37,462 nucleotides of DNA from JAVBMJ01 sp031552535 (lineage in GTDB: Bacteria > Bacteroidota > Bacteroidia > Bacteroidales > Rikenellaceae). The notes beneath the pieces are model-generated. The model was not told the DNA's origin. It worked only from the letters and a program-made list of their open reading frames with translations, and searched no databases. Below are positions 14,400 through 23,219 of the stretch, piece after piece (position 1 is the first letter of the stretch; every line of letters begins with the position of its first letter). Where the stretch lies: assembly GCA_031552535.1 (NCBI GenBank), contig JAVBMJ010000091.1, positions 1-37,462 on the forward strand. The letters are read 5' to 3'. The position numbers were made by a program, and so were the translations under genes.

Positions 14400-16769
14400 T
14401 CAGAACGGAAGCCCTACGCCAAAATTCAGGGCGGTATTTCCGAAATTAAACTTGCGTGTCCAGCGTTCGCCGCCCGGCAGATTGGGATCATAAAGCCGCA
14501 TCCCCCAATCGAAACGTAATATAGCATAGCTGACGTCGATACGCGCCCCGATCCCTGTATTGAATCCCAATTGTTTGTAGAACCTGTCGAAACGGAATGT
14601 TCCTTCCGGCGAATCGGGCTGGTTCTTTATATTCCATATGTTGCCCAGGTCGAAGAATATGGCTCCGTGCAAAAGACCCCATACCGGAAAACGCGCCTCG
14701 ATGTTAGCCTCTAACTTCAGGTCGCCCAGCTGACTGGGATACAACGACGAGGCGACGGGAACCGATCCGGGGCCCAACGTCCGGGCCAACCAGCCGCGCA
14801 TGCTGTTGCTACCACCCGAAAAGAACAGGCGGTCGAATGGTATCGACATGGAGTTGCCGTAGGCCAATCCGCCGCCGCCGTAAAGCCGGAACGCGATAGA
14901 ACCCTTAGGGCCCATCATAAACCTGCGGCTGTAACTTAAGTCCACGCGGAAATATTGCGAATATGGCACTCCGAATATATGATAAGTACTGTCTTTCTTC
15001 TGCATGAACAATTCAGAGAGACCATACAGCAGGTTCCCGGCCGTCTCGACGTTGATACGCACCATTCGCGAATCCCGCCCCACATTACGCAGTTGGTTGT
15101 TGAATACGTAACTCCCTGAAATACCTGCCATCATCTGTGAGGTGTAGCTGTTGCGCAGATATTTATTTTGCAGGCTTTTGATAAACTCAGGGTCGATATA
15201 GTTCATCTTTATCACGCTCACGTCTATCGGTTTGAGTGAATAACTCTCCATGTTATTCGACCACAGGAAGCCGTAACTTGCCCCCGAAAGAATCCTGTGA
15301 TAGGCCGGACGGTGCTGGGCATTGACCGAAAATTCGACCTTGGTGCGCGAATTCATCAGCCTGTTATACCTGTCGATCCTGACAGGCGAAATAAACCGCG
15401 GGAACGATATCGATGTCACCCCGCCTATCTCATAAGAGTTGCTGCGTTCCTGGGCCCTGATGAATTGATAACCGCCCTTGATACTTACGTCGAATAACTC
15501 GGCCCCACGGAACAGATTGCGGTTCTGGTACCCCACCGTAGCCGAAATCTCGTTGTAATTCGACGTCGTGCTCGCCTCCATCTCTATCTTGTAGCTCTGG
15601 CGCAGGGCCGGAGTGCAGTATATCGTGCAATACAGGTAATCCTCGCTCGTAGTGGCGACCTGCGAATCGTTGTCCGATACAAAAGTCACGATATTGCGTC
15701 CGGCCACAGTATCCGGAACCTCCGTAAAAGAAATATTGACACTTTTGAAGTATCCCAGCCGCATAATACTTCCATAGGCCCGGTTGACTTCCTCGACACT
15801 ATACAGCGAATTGGGATATAGGTTGATTGCCCGTCTGAGTATCTCTTTTCGCACTCCCGGGATATCCCCGTAGACAATGTTAAGCCCCAGATAGCGTACC
15901 GTGTCCGACGCCCCGGTCTGCGACGCAGGATCGAAGTTAGGGTGTATGACGATCTCCCTGATACGGTATATCGTGCTGTTTTCATATCTGGGATTGCCCT
16001 GCCCGTCATAACCTGCCAGATACTGTTTCACGACCATCCGCAGGTCGACCTTGCGGTCGCCGACGGTAGAGTCGGCAACATAGCTTATGTTGTTGACCGA
16101 GAAATTGTAATAGCCGTTATCCCTCAGGGCCTCGGTTATCCGGAGCCGCTCGTTGTCGAGCGTTACCACACTGAAAATATCGCCGTTATGGATCAGTGTC
16201 CGCGCACTGTCCTGCATAATCATTTCGCCCACCACAGCATCCTTGAAGTCGTAACTGATCCTGCCTATGCGGTAAGGTTTGCCCTGCGTTATGGAGTAGG
16301 AGACTTTCGCCTTCTTGCGTCTGGTGGTATCAATCGTCACCTCTTCACGCGCATTGAAGAAACCGCGGGTTTTCATATAGGTGTCTATATTGGCCAGCGA
16401 CCGGCTTACCAACATCGTGTCGAGCAGCACCGGTTCTTCTCCTATCCGGCGCAGAAAACGACTCGCAGCGCTGTTGCTTTCGGGATTTGCGGCGTTGTAA
16501 CTCCATAGATAGAACGGCATCCACAGAAGGCGTTTATTAGGGCTTTGGCGTATGTACCGGTCGAGGTCGGCCACCGCCACCCTTTCGTCGCGCGGGGCGT
16601 GCTTGTCGCTTTTAATATCGACCTTCGTCAAAAGGTAGCTGCCCTGCGGCACCCGCCTGGTAACGCTGCATGAGTTCCATCCCGCCGCCAGAAACAATAC
16701 CGCGACAATCCGCAAAACGATGACCGTCCCGCGAATGCCGCAATACGATTTAGGCCTCAGGTAATCCAC
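14400..16769 (-). CDS. tamL: BamA/TamA-superfamily outer-membrane protein (TamL-type lipoprotein)
   Basis: This 789-residue protein belongs to the Omp85 superfamily. Its N-terminus has a hydrophobic segment (VIVLRIVAVLFLAAG, about 16-30) and then NSCSVTRRVPQGSYLL, the start seen in Bacteroidetes TamL lipoproteins; Cys34 would be the lipidated residue. POTRA-like domains follow (e.g. TRGFFNAREEVTIDTT, ALRDNGYYNFSVNNISY). A C-terminal barrel from about residue 390 ends GNTALNFGVGLPF and carries the Omp85 motif region SGGSNSMRGWLARTLGPG. TamL works with TamB in outer-membrane assembly; no tamB is in this window. The start is a GTG overlapping the nitroreductase stop (TAGTG), so translation is coupled. 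The lipobox -3 residue is Trp, which is unusual. Confidence 0.88.
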   Translation of the reverse strand: MDYLRPKSYCGIRGTVIVLRIVAVLFLAAGWNSCSVTRRVPQGSYLLTKVDIKSDKHAPRDERVAVADLDRYIRQSPNKRLLWMPFYLWSYNAANPESNSAASRFLRRIGEEPVLLDTMLVSRSLANIDTYMKTRGFFNAREEVTIDTTRRKKAKVSYSITQGKPYRIGRISYDFKDAVVGEMIMQDSARTLIHNGDIFSVVTLDNERLRITEALRDNGYYNFSVNNISYVADSTVGDRKVDLRMVVKQYLAGYDGQGNPRYENSTIYRIREIVIHPNFDPASQTGASDTVRYLGLNIVYGDIPGVRKEILRRAINLYPNSLYSVEEVNRAYGSIMRLGYFKSVNISFTEVPDTVAGRNIVTFVSDNDSQVATTSEDYLYCTIYCTPALRQSYKIEMEASTTSNYNEISATVGYQNRNLFRGAELFDVSIKGGYQFIRAQERSNSYEIGGVTSISFPRFISPVRIDRYNRLMNSRTKVEFSVNAQHRPAYHRILSGASYGFLWSNNMESYSLKPIDVSVIKMNYIDPEFIKSLQNKYLRNSYTSQMMAGISGSYVFNNQLRNVGRDSRMVRINVETAGNLLYGLSELFMQKKDSTYHIFGVPYSQYFRVDLSYSRRFMMGPKGSIAFRLYGGGGLAYGNSMSIPFDRLFFSGGSNSMRGWLARTLGPGSVPVASSLYPSQLGDLKLEANIEARFPVWGLLHGAIFFDLGNIWNIKNQPDSPEGTFRFDRFYKQLGFNTGIGARIDVSYAILRFDWGMRLYDPNLPGGERWTRKFNFGNTALNFGVGLPF

Positions 16770-17515
16770 TATTGGTTAAAGAATCCTTGCTTTTTTAAAA
16801 AATCGAAATAGCCGCGTGAGAAAACAAGATTATCCTCTTTGGTATAACGTCTTCCGGTGAATATCTGCGCGAGATTATCCATGCCGTTTATTTCCAACAA
16901 TTTCGCCGTTTCGTCCGACTCCTCCCGCTCCTTCCATAGCGCATCTATCGTCTGAGGCATATAGTCTTCGTACCGCTCCCTGTGCACCACGGCTTCCAGC
17001 GGCAATCGCGGTGTGAGAGCCGGCGTTTCGTCGGGATAGCCCATCACAACAGCCGTCACCGGGACCACCCCTTCCGGGAGGCCGAGAACTCCGGCTATCT
17101 TTTCGGCGGAATAGATAGCCGTGCCCAAATAACAGATCCCCAGACCGTGGGCCTCGGCCTCCAACGCAATATTCTGCGATGCCAACAGAGCATCGGTAGC
17201 CCCGTTGAGGAACCACAGGAAATTATCGTAACCCGGTTCCGCCCCACGTTGCCTGCACCACAAACTGAAGCGGTGAACATCGGCGCAGAATGTGATCACC
17301 ACCGGAGCCTGACGTGCGCACGGCTGGTTGAAATGGCAGGGGGCAAGCGCCTCCCGCAACTCAGGAGAGGTCGTTACCACCATGCTGTAACACTGCATGT
17401 TTCCCGTATTCGACGCGCGTACGCCCGCTTCGAGAATCTCCCTCAGCACCTCTTCCGGCACCGGATCGGGCCTGAAACGGCGTATCGAACGATGGGCCGA
17501 TATTTCTTTAATCAT
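16769..17515 (-). CDS. Nitroreductase family flavoprotein (NfsA/FRP-like)
   Basis: This 248-residue cytoplasmic FMN-dependent oxidoreductase begins with the family start AHRSIRRFRPDPVPEE. RASNTGNMQCYSMVV (residues about 33-47) is the FMN-binding segment. GATDALLASQNIALEAEAHGLGICYLGTA (around 105-133) is the second conserved block, and VPVTAVVMGYPDETP the third. The C-terminal YTKEDNLVFSRGYFDFLKKQGF is typical of the NfsA/FRP branch, which reduces nitro compounds or free flavin with NADPH. The stop overlaps the tamL GTG start. Upstream (17516-17697) is almost entirely filled by a 162-bp repeat element, so the promoter probably lies within or beside it. The substrate is unknown. Confidence 0.92.
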   Translation of the reverse strand: MIKEISAHRSIRRFRPDPVPEEVLREILEAGVRASNTGNMQCYSMVVTTSPELREALAPCHFNQPCARQAPVVITFCADVHRFSLWCRQRGAEPGYDNFLWFLNGATDALLASQNIALEAEAHGLGICYLGTAIYSAEKIAGVLGLPEGVVPVTAVVMGYPDETPALTPRLPLEAVVHRERYEDYMPQTIDALWKEREESDETAKLLEINGMDNLAQIFTGRRYTKEDNLVFSRGYFDFLKKQGFFNQ

Positions 17516-17534
17516 AACAGAACATTTTCCTTAA

Positions 17535-17696
17535 AGTCTGTCCAAATTTCCTATGGTAAGTATATCTAAATAGATTTCGGGATGATCTTGGCGTGAAAAT
17601 CGAGGCGCATAGCGGTGTTCTATGTAACGGGGTTTTCATGACAAAAGCAGCATCGGAAGAATTTACAATATCTTTCATAGGAAATTTTGACAGACT
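17535..17696. mobile_element. 162-bp MITE-like element with 21-bp inverted repeats
   Basis: Ends AGTCTGTCCAAATTTCCTAT (starting 17535) and its complement (17676-17696) match over 21 bp with one mismatch. The ends are the same sequence as the dispersed motif seen at about 13 sites. The interior of about 120 bp encodes no transposase. It fills the gap between the nitroreductase start and the hydrolase stop. No clean target duplication could be fixed. Minus-strand translation stays open through the element into both neighbours, which may cause false gene calls. Confidence 0.7.
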
Positions 17697-17697
17697 A

Positions 17698-18543
17698 TTA
17701 CTCCTCCTGATTGCCGCAATCCGCAACCGTGTCTATTTTGCCGGATATTTCCACTCCAGTGAATTTCAATATCGCTTCGGCCGAGGCGGCGGGGTCTTCA
17801 ATGAAACTCATATGGCCCGTGTGCGGAATGACCGCCACCGTAGCTTGCGGAGCGGCCAGGCGCATCGCCTCCACTTTTTCCATGGGTATATACATATCCT
17901 GGTCGCCCAGCACGAAAAGCAACGGCACGCCGCTACGACTCATAACTTCGGTGGTATCCCGGCGTGCTGCCATGCCACGAACGAGAGCCGCCGTTCCGAG
18001 GTCATCGCAAACGGCCGCCATCTCAACGAGGTCGGCTATCCTGGATTTCATCCGGCGCAGGTTTTCCGGGGCAAAACGGTCGGGCACGGCAAGACGGGCT
18101 ATAAGGTCTTTTTTGTCGGCCAGCATCATCTCTATCTCCCTCTCGCGATTCCGGCTTACTGCCTCGGAGTCGGGATAGGGATGTGAATTGACCAAAATAA
18201 GGCCGAGCAGCCTCCCGGGATGGCGTGCGAGCAATTCGAGCCCGGCGTATCCGCCCATCGAATGCCCCGCCAGATAGTATTTTTCCACACCGGCCACCTC
18301 CAATGCGGCTGCCACGGTGTCGGCCAGAAACTCCATTGTATGCACCTCACCCATGACCTCCGATATGCCGTGTCCCGGCAAGTCGATTGCAATAACCCGA
18401 AGATGTGGGAATAACAATTTTGTAAAATCTTCCCATACCTCCAGCGTTTCGAGGTAACCATGCAAAAGTACTATTGCGGGGGAGCCTTTGACGGTGTCGC
18501 TTATTCGCAATGCGCAACCGTTTGCTATAATGAATTTTTCCAT
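17698..18543 (-). CDS. Alpha/beta hydrolase
   Basis: This alpha/beta hydrolase has 281 residues from the ATG at 18543; an ATG at 18570 would add nine residues unlike the family. Counting from that longer start, the oxyanion region is LLHGYLET (36-43), the nucleophile is Ser104 in AGHSMGGYAG, the acid is probably Asp225 in VLGDQDMYIP, and the His is 253 in PHTGHMSF. The complete triad implies an active esterase or lipase-like enzyme, or a C-C hydrolase; the substrate is not evident. Variable lid region 130-200 is rich in charged residues. No signal peptide is present. The stop codon abuts the 162-bp MITE-like element. Upstream, an 18-bp palindrome lies about 125 bp from the start. Confidence 0.9.
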   Translation of the reverse strand: MEKFIIANGCALRISDTVKGSPAIVLLHGYLETLEVWEDFTKLLFPHLRVIAIDLPGHGISEVMGEVHTMEFLADTVAAALEVAGVEKYYLAGHSMGGYAGLELLARHPGRLLGLILVNSHPYPDSEAVSRNREREIEMMLADKKDLIARLAVPDRFAPENLRRMKSRIADLVEMAAVCDDLGTAALVRGMAARRDTTEVMSRSGVPLLFVLGDQDMYIPMEKVEAMRLAAPQATVAVIPHTGHMSFIEDPAASAEAILKFTGVEISGKIDTVADCGNQEE

Positions 18544-18668
18544 CCGGATAACATAGTTATTAATCAACAAAGGTACTCTTTTCCACAGGGAATCGCAATA
18601 CGGCCTGATAAACTTTTCGGGGTTTGTCTTATTTTCATGTGGGAATATAGAGAAAGATGGACGCGGAA

Positions 18669-18686
18669 TTTCGGACCGGTCCGAAA
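18669..18686. promoter_or_regulatory. 18-bp perfect palindrome, candidate operator
   Basis: TTTCGGACCGGTCCGAAA is symmetrical over all 18 bases. It lies upstream of both divergent units, the hydrolase and the TonB receptor locus. Such symmetry suits a dimeric regulator, but which one is unknown, and no second copy was noticed in the window. Confidence 0.45.
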
Positions 18687-18740
18687 GTTACGGCAGAACC
18701 GCATTCTGTATCATGTAAATGAATTACTTTAAATATTTTT

Positions 18741-18772
18741 CATTGGAAATTTAAACAGTTTCCAAGAGCCTG
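18741..18772. repeat. Copy of the dispersed motif (reverse orientation)
   Basis: GGAAATTTAAACAGTTTCC followed by AAGAGCCTGG is the reverse complement of the consensus GAAACTGTTTAAATTTCC. It sits in the upstream region of the TonB receptor locus. Confidence 0.6.
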
Positions 18773-19033
18773 GCATAGCATGCGTTTTACTCCAAAGTGG
18801 CGGAATCATAGCATGATGAGATTAAATAAATGTTAATTATTACCGGGCGTAACGAATACTTTTATATCTAATAAATTATTGTAAACCAATATATAACATG
18901 TATTTCAGCGACCAAATAGAATTGTTATAAAATTAACTTACGGCGAAATGGTTGATTTTAAATAAATATATTGTTATTTTTACCTGCCTGTTGTTATGAT
19001 AACAGGGCCTAACCAAATAATGTATTTAAATAG

Positions 19034-21919
19034 ATGAAAAAAACGTCGACCAATCACAGAAACGATAAAGCACACGCCTCCAGGGCAAGCTTTATGTTGA
19101 TGTTTGCGCTTCTGTTAGCTCTGGGAGCGACGAACATATTTGCACAACAGGGCGCAAAGACCACGTTCAGCGTACATGGCATTATCCACGAACAAACGAA
19201 TATGGTGCAGACCACACCGTTGGCATATGCGGTGGTATCGATAAAAGATTATTCGTTACATACTACTACCGACAAGTCGGGAGCGTTCAACCTGTCAAAC
19301 GTGCCTTCCGGGCGCGCTACGCTGAGTGTTATGTATCTAGGCAAGGTGGCTATCGACACGATGATCAATGTCAAAGGCGACATAAACATCGAGTTGGTGA
19401 TGCAGGACGACAACTTCCGTGTAAAGGAAGTGGTAGTCACCGCGCAGAACAACAAGGCCGGGCAGAGTACGGCGTCGAACATCTCGCGCACGGCGATGGA
19501 CCACCTCCAGGCCACAAGCCTCAAGGATGTGTTATCGCTCATGCCCGGAGGCATCACGCGCAATCAGAACCTCAGTTTCTCCGGCCAGATTACCATCCGC
19601 GATGTATCTACGGCATCCACATCCAATTCTGTTTCCGATCAGTCACAGTTGAATGCCATGGGGGTTGCGATCATACAGGACGGGTCGCCAATGTCCAACA
19701 ATGCCAACCTGCAGAAGGCTCCCGGTTTGGATGGCGCCACCACGGGTGCTACGGGAAGCGTACCGGGAGGCGGGGTCGACGTGAGGGGAATATCGGTCGA
19801 GAATATCGAGTCGATAGAGGTGATAAGGGGTATCGCTTCGGCACAGTATGGCGACCTTACGTCGGGTGCAGTGGTGATCCACTCCAAAGCAGGGCGCGAA
19901 CCATTGAAAATTAACGTTAAGACCAATCCCAATCTTTACCAGTTTGCGGCTGCTGCCGGATATAATCTCGGAGAGAGGCATGGGGCGCTCAATTTCAGCG
20001 CAGACTATGCCCACAATGTCAACGATCCCGCGGCAAGCTACCGCTACTACGACCGTTTTTCGGGAAAACTGCTCTATTCCAACATATTTTTCAGAAACCG
20101 CCTGCGTTCCAACACCTCCGTGGATTTCCTCTACGGTAAAATGGCACAGGAGCGCAATCCCGACGATACACAGATGAGCCGCGCGTACTGGGGCAAAGAC
20201 CGCGGAGTGAAACTCACGACCAACGGTATGCTGACGTTTAAAGATGCAGGATGGCTCAAAAATATATATTATGTGGCATCGGCCAACTATATGGCCCGCG
20301 ACAGCTGGTCGCAGCAGGGGTATAGCAATGCCGGCGTGGGGTTTTCCACTACCCTTGTCGACGGTGCCGTTGTTTCCAACAATGCAGCCACTGATGTTTA
20401 CGACAAGGACGGCAACAAGATAACCAATATTCCCGCCTCGGCCATAGACGACTACGCTTACTATTTGCCGTCGAGTTATGTGGGAAACTACAATATCGAA
20501 GGCCGCGAGATTAACCTTTACGGCAAAGTCACCGCCACGCTGTTCAAGAAATGGGGCGAACTCAATAATCGCATCGTTTTGGGTGCCGACGCCAAATCCG
20601 ACGGAAACGAGGGGAAAGGACTTACTTTCGACTATCCGTCGGCTCCGAGGAAGGATCTCACGGTCAACTACGGTTCGCACCGCCAGAAAAATTATTCCGC
20701 AATCCCGTACATAAACCAACTCGGACTTTTCGCAGAGGAGAACCTGAGTTACGCGCTGGGCAAGCACAAAATCACCCTGCAGGCCGGTGTACGTTACGAT
20801 AAGGTATCTGTAGCGGGCGGTCTGGTCTCTCCGCGTGTCAACCTGGGTGTGGATGTCATTCCCGGCTGGCTGACGCTTCGCGGCGGTTACGGTATACAGG
20901 GGAAAATGCCCACATTGCTGTATCTGTACCCCGATGCGGTTTACTTCGATATGGTGAACGTGAATACCTACAGTAACCCCGCTATCGACCAGAAGATATT
21001 GATCGCTACCACCCGTATATTCGATCCCCATAATGCCGATCTGGAAATTGCGAAAAACCGCAAGGCAGAGATCGGATTCGACCTTAAATATGGCAAATAT
21101 AAGCTGGCGGTAACGGCTTACGACGAAAAAATGGATAACGGATACATGATGTCCAACACATTGAATACGTTCAAGCACGCGCAATACGACAACTACGCAT
21201 ATAACACAGCCGACGGCACACTTGGCAAAACGGCCACCTACGACGTGCTTTTGAAATACATGACCCCGACCAACAACAGGGTTTTGAATTCGCGTGGAGT
21301 GGAATTCGATCTGAATCTGGGACGTTTCGACGCCATACGCACCGCCGTGGCTGTCAACGGGGCCTGGATGAGGACTGAGAGCTACAACAAAGAATACTCG
21401 TTCTACGACGGAAGGAGCGGTGAAGCCGCCAACCAGACCCATGTGGGCGTTTACCAGCAGGAGATGGAGAAGCACTACTGGGAGCGGGCGACGACATCGG
21501 TGCGACTGACGCACAATATCCCCGAGATCGGCTTTGTCGTAACGCTTACGGTAGAGGCCACATGGAAGGATTCCGACTGGTATAAATACGGCAACGACTC
21601 GATCCCTGTCATGTATATCTCGAAATTCGACGGACAGGTATACGACTTCCCGGTTAGCCGGAAGGACGAGCAGGAGTTCAACACTACGCTCAGGACTGTA
21701 ACGAAGATGAATTATGTACGGCAGGACTACCCGGCATTGTTTTGCTTCAACATCAATGTCACGAAGGAGATCCGTGATGTAATGCGTGTTTCGTTCTTCG
21801 CCAACAACATGTTCCGCTACTACCAGTACGACCGCGACTACCGTTCGACGAGCTACGGTTACACGAAACGTAACCCGAATTTCTTCTTCGGTCTCGAGCT
21901 TTCGTTAAAAATAAAATAA
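19034..21919 (+). CDS. TonB-dependent outer-membrane receptor with carboxypeptidase-like N-terminal domain
   Basis: This 961-residue protein has a signal peptide (about 1-38: MLMFALLLALGATNIFAQQ). A CarboxypepD_reg-like domain covers about 45-130 (VSIKDYSLHTTTDKSGAFNL, then VPSGRATLSVMYLG). A plug domain covers about 145-285 (LKDVLSLMPGG, VDVRGISVENIESIEVIRG, AQYGDLTSGAVVI). A 22-strand-type barrel extends to the C-terminus and ends FFFGLELSLKIK. This is the SusC/RagA-like class of active importers energised by TonB-ExbBD. No SusD partner follows. Instead a DUF4876-like lipoprotein starts 9 bp downstream, then a DUF6850-like barrel and a C25-like peptidase. The cargo is unknown: the partner peptidase suggests peptides, a metal or a protein-bound ligand. 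Confidence 0.93.
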   Translation: MKKTSTNHRNDKAHASRASFMLMFALLLALGATNIFAQQGAKTTFSVHGIIHEQTNMVQTTPLAYAVVSIKDYSLHTTTDKSGAFNLSNVPSGRATLSVMYLGKVAIDTMINVKGDINIELVMQDDNFRVKEVVVTAQNNKAGQSTASNISRTAMDHLQATSLKDVLSLMPGGITRNQNLSFSGQITIRDVSTASTSNSVSDQSQLNAMGVAIIQDGSPMSNNANLQKAPGLDGATTGATGSVPGGGVDVRGISVENIESIEVIRGIASAQYGDLTSGAVVIHSKAGREPLKINVKTNPNLYQFAAAAGYNLGERHGALNFSADYAHNVNDPAASYRYYDRFSGKLLYSNIFFRNRLRSNTSVDFLYGKMAQERNPDDTQMSRAYWGKDRGVKLTTNGMLTFKDAGWLKNIYYVASANYMARDSWSQQGYSNAGVGFSTTLVDGAVVSNNAATDVYDKDGNKITNIPASAIDDYAYYLPSSYVGNYNIEGREINLYGKVTATLFKKWGELNNRIVLGADAKSDGNEGKGLTFDYPSAPRKDLTVNYGSHRQKNYSAIPYINQLGLFAEENLSYALGKHKITLQAGVRYDKVSVAGGLVSPRVNLGVDVIPGWLTLRGGYGIQGKMPTLLYLYPDAVYFDMVNVNTYSNPAIDQKILIATTRIFDPHNADLEIAKNRKAEIGFDLKYGKYKLAVTAYDEKMDNGYMMSNTLNTFKHAQYDNYAYNTADGTLGKTATYDVLLKYMTPTNNRVLNSRGVEFDLNLGRFDAIRTAVAVNGAWMRTESYNKEYSFYDGRSGEAANQTHVGVYQQEMEKHYWERATTSVRLTHNIPEIGFVVTLTVEATWKDSDWYKYGNDSIPVMYISKFDGQVYDFPVSRKDEQEFNTTLRTVTKMNYVRQDYPALFCFNINVTKEIRDVMRVSFFANNMFRYYQYDRDYRSTSYGYTKRNPNFFFGLELSLKIK

Positions 21920-21928
21920 GTACCGATT

Positions 21929-23185
21929 ATGAAAAAGACTATATATTCATTTGCCGCAATCGCGGCGTGGGCGCTGACCTTCGCCGCTTGCGACTCGTTC
22001 AGGGAGGCCGGGGACGTCTCCGACATCACGCCTTTATATGTCAATGTCGAGGGGATCTCGGAAGTGGAAACGGTGACGAGCCTGGAAGGCCTCACGGTGA
22101 CTTGCACCAACAATAACGAGACGTATAAAGTGGAAGCCACCCTCGGAGCCGACAATAAGGTGCGTGTGCCCAACCTGATTCCCGGTGTGTACAACGTGTC
22201 GATCAAAGGCAAGAAGATCGGCAGCGACGATTTGGCCTACACTATGGCCGGCGACTCGATGAGACTTGAGGTGCTTGACAATGTGGCCCAAGTGAAAATA
22301 GATGTGAAGGGTCTTATCGCCAGCCCTATAATCATTAAGGAGGTCTATTTCGCCAACAGCAAGTCCAACACCGGCGGCAGCTATCTTTTCGACCAGTTCT
22401 ACGAACTTTACAACAACTCGGAAGATGGCGAGACGATCTATCTCGACGGGCTTTATTTCTGCGATATCGTTCCCATGACGGCCACCACGACGCTTCCGAA
22501 ATGGCCCGACGGGGTAAACACGAAAGACAATGTGTTCTGTAGCCGTGTGTGGAAATTCCCCGGCGACGGTGACGACTACCCGCTGAAACCTGGCGAATCG
22601 TGTGTTATGGCGCAGCGGGCTACCAACCACAAGGCTGCCAACAACGCCTCGCCGACGGACAACACCTCGGCCGAGTTTGAGTTCTGCATGGGGAATCCGC
22701 TATATGACTATGCGGCGGACAATATGTCCCATGTCTTCTATAATGGCAATGCCGCCATAGGTACCGTACCCCAGTGGCTTACGTCGGTCTTTGGCGGAGC
22801 CTACGCGCTGTTCCGCGTTCCCGCAGGCGAGACCTATGATCCTGCCACCATTACCAGTCAGAAATCGCAGCAGGCTACTGGAACCACCTGGTATGCCATC
22901 CTGCCGATACGTTATATTCTAGATGCAGTGGAGGCGGGCCATAATGAAACGATGCTTGCCGCCAAGCGCATTCCGAGCGTCCTCGACGCCGGTATGACCT
23001 ATGTGGGTGCGACCTACTGCGGGTTAAGCGTATGCCGGAAGATGATCGAAGGGGAGACACTTCCCGATGGATCGCCTAAATTAATGGACACCAACAACAG
23101 CACCGACGACTTCGACCGCATGCTCACTCCGCAGTTGAGGCGTTACGACACGAAGATGCCTTCGTGGAACCACACCCTCAGGTAA
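21929..23185 (+). CDS. DUF4876-like outer-membrane lipoprotein
   Basis: This 418-residue protein has a lipoprotein signal (MKKTIYSFAAIAAWALTFAA, then Cys21). Residues about 30-110 look like a small beta-sandwich (TVTCTNNNETYKVEAT, VRVPNLIPGVYNVSIKG). From about 130 a second domain reads IIIKEVYFANSKSNTGG, DQFYELYNNSEDG and TIYLDGLYFCD. This resembles a lamin-tail-like fold and agrees with my memory of the DUF4876 family, which sits beside TonB receptors in Bacteroidales. No catalytic motif is seen. With only 9 bp to the receptor and 34 bp to the next gene's preferred start, it is clearly in the same operon. A role as a surface or periplasmic binding subunit of the receptor is inferred. The DUF number was recalled, not searched. 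Confidence 0.8.
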   Translation: MKKTIYSFAAIAAWALTFAACDSFREAGDVSDITPLYVNVEGISEVETVTSLEGLTVTCTNNNETYKVEATLGADNKVRVPNLIPGVYNVSIKGKKIGSDDLAYTMAGDSMRLEVLDNVAQVKIDVKGLIASPIIIKEVYFANSKSNTGGSYLFDQFYELYNNSEDGETIYLDGLYFCDIVPMTATTTLPKWPDGVNTKDNVFCSRVWKFPGDGDDYPLKPGESCVMAQRATNHKAANNASPTDNTSAEFEFCMGNPLYDYAADNMSHVFYNGNAAIGTVPQWLTSVFGGAYALFRVPAGETYDPATITSQKSQQATGTTWYAILPIRYILDAVEAGHNETMLAAKRIPSVLDAGMTYVGATYCGLSVCRKMIEGETLPDGSPKLMDTNNSTDDFDRMLTPQLRRYDTKMPSWNHTLR

Positions 23186-23219
23186 AATAGGTCGGAAAAT
23201 GCACAAAACAGAAAATCAG

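Larger units (their letters stand above)
18571..19033. other. Divergent intergenic region between the hydrolase and the TonB receptor locus
   Basis: No gene is seen. An 18-bp perfect palindrome (18669-18686) and a repeat copy (18741-18772) lie in the half nearest the hydrolase. The half nearest the TonB gene is very AT-rich. It holds TTG-N19-TATTTCAG (within about 18878-18920), only a weak match to the Bacteroidetes promoter. The promoter of the four-gene locus must be in this gap. Confidence 0.5.

Noticed and set aside
17508..17726. 72-codon minus-strand ORF covering the MITE-like element
   Set aside because: It overlaps the hydrolase end and the nitroreductase start and is mostly translated repeat; probably a spurious gene call.
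19643..21514. 623-codon open frame on the minus strand
   Set aside because: It is antisense to the TonB receptor and an artefact of that gene's codon bias; no domain pattern is seen.
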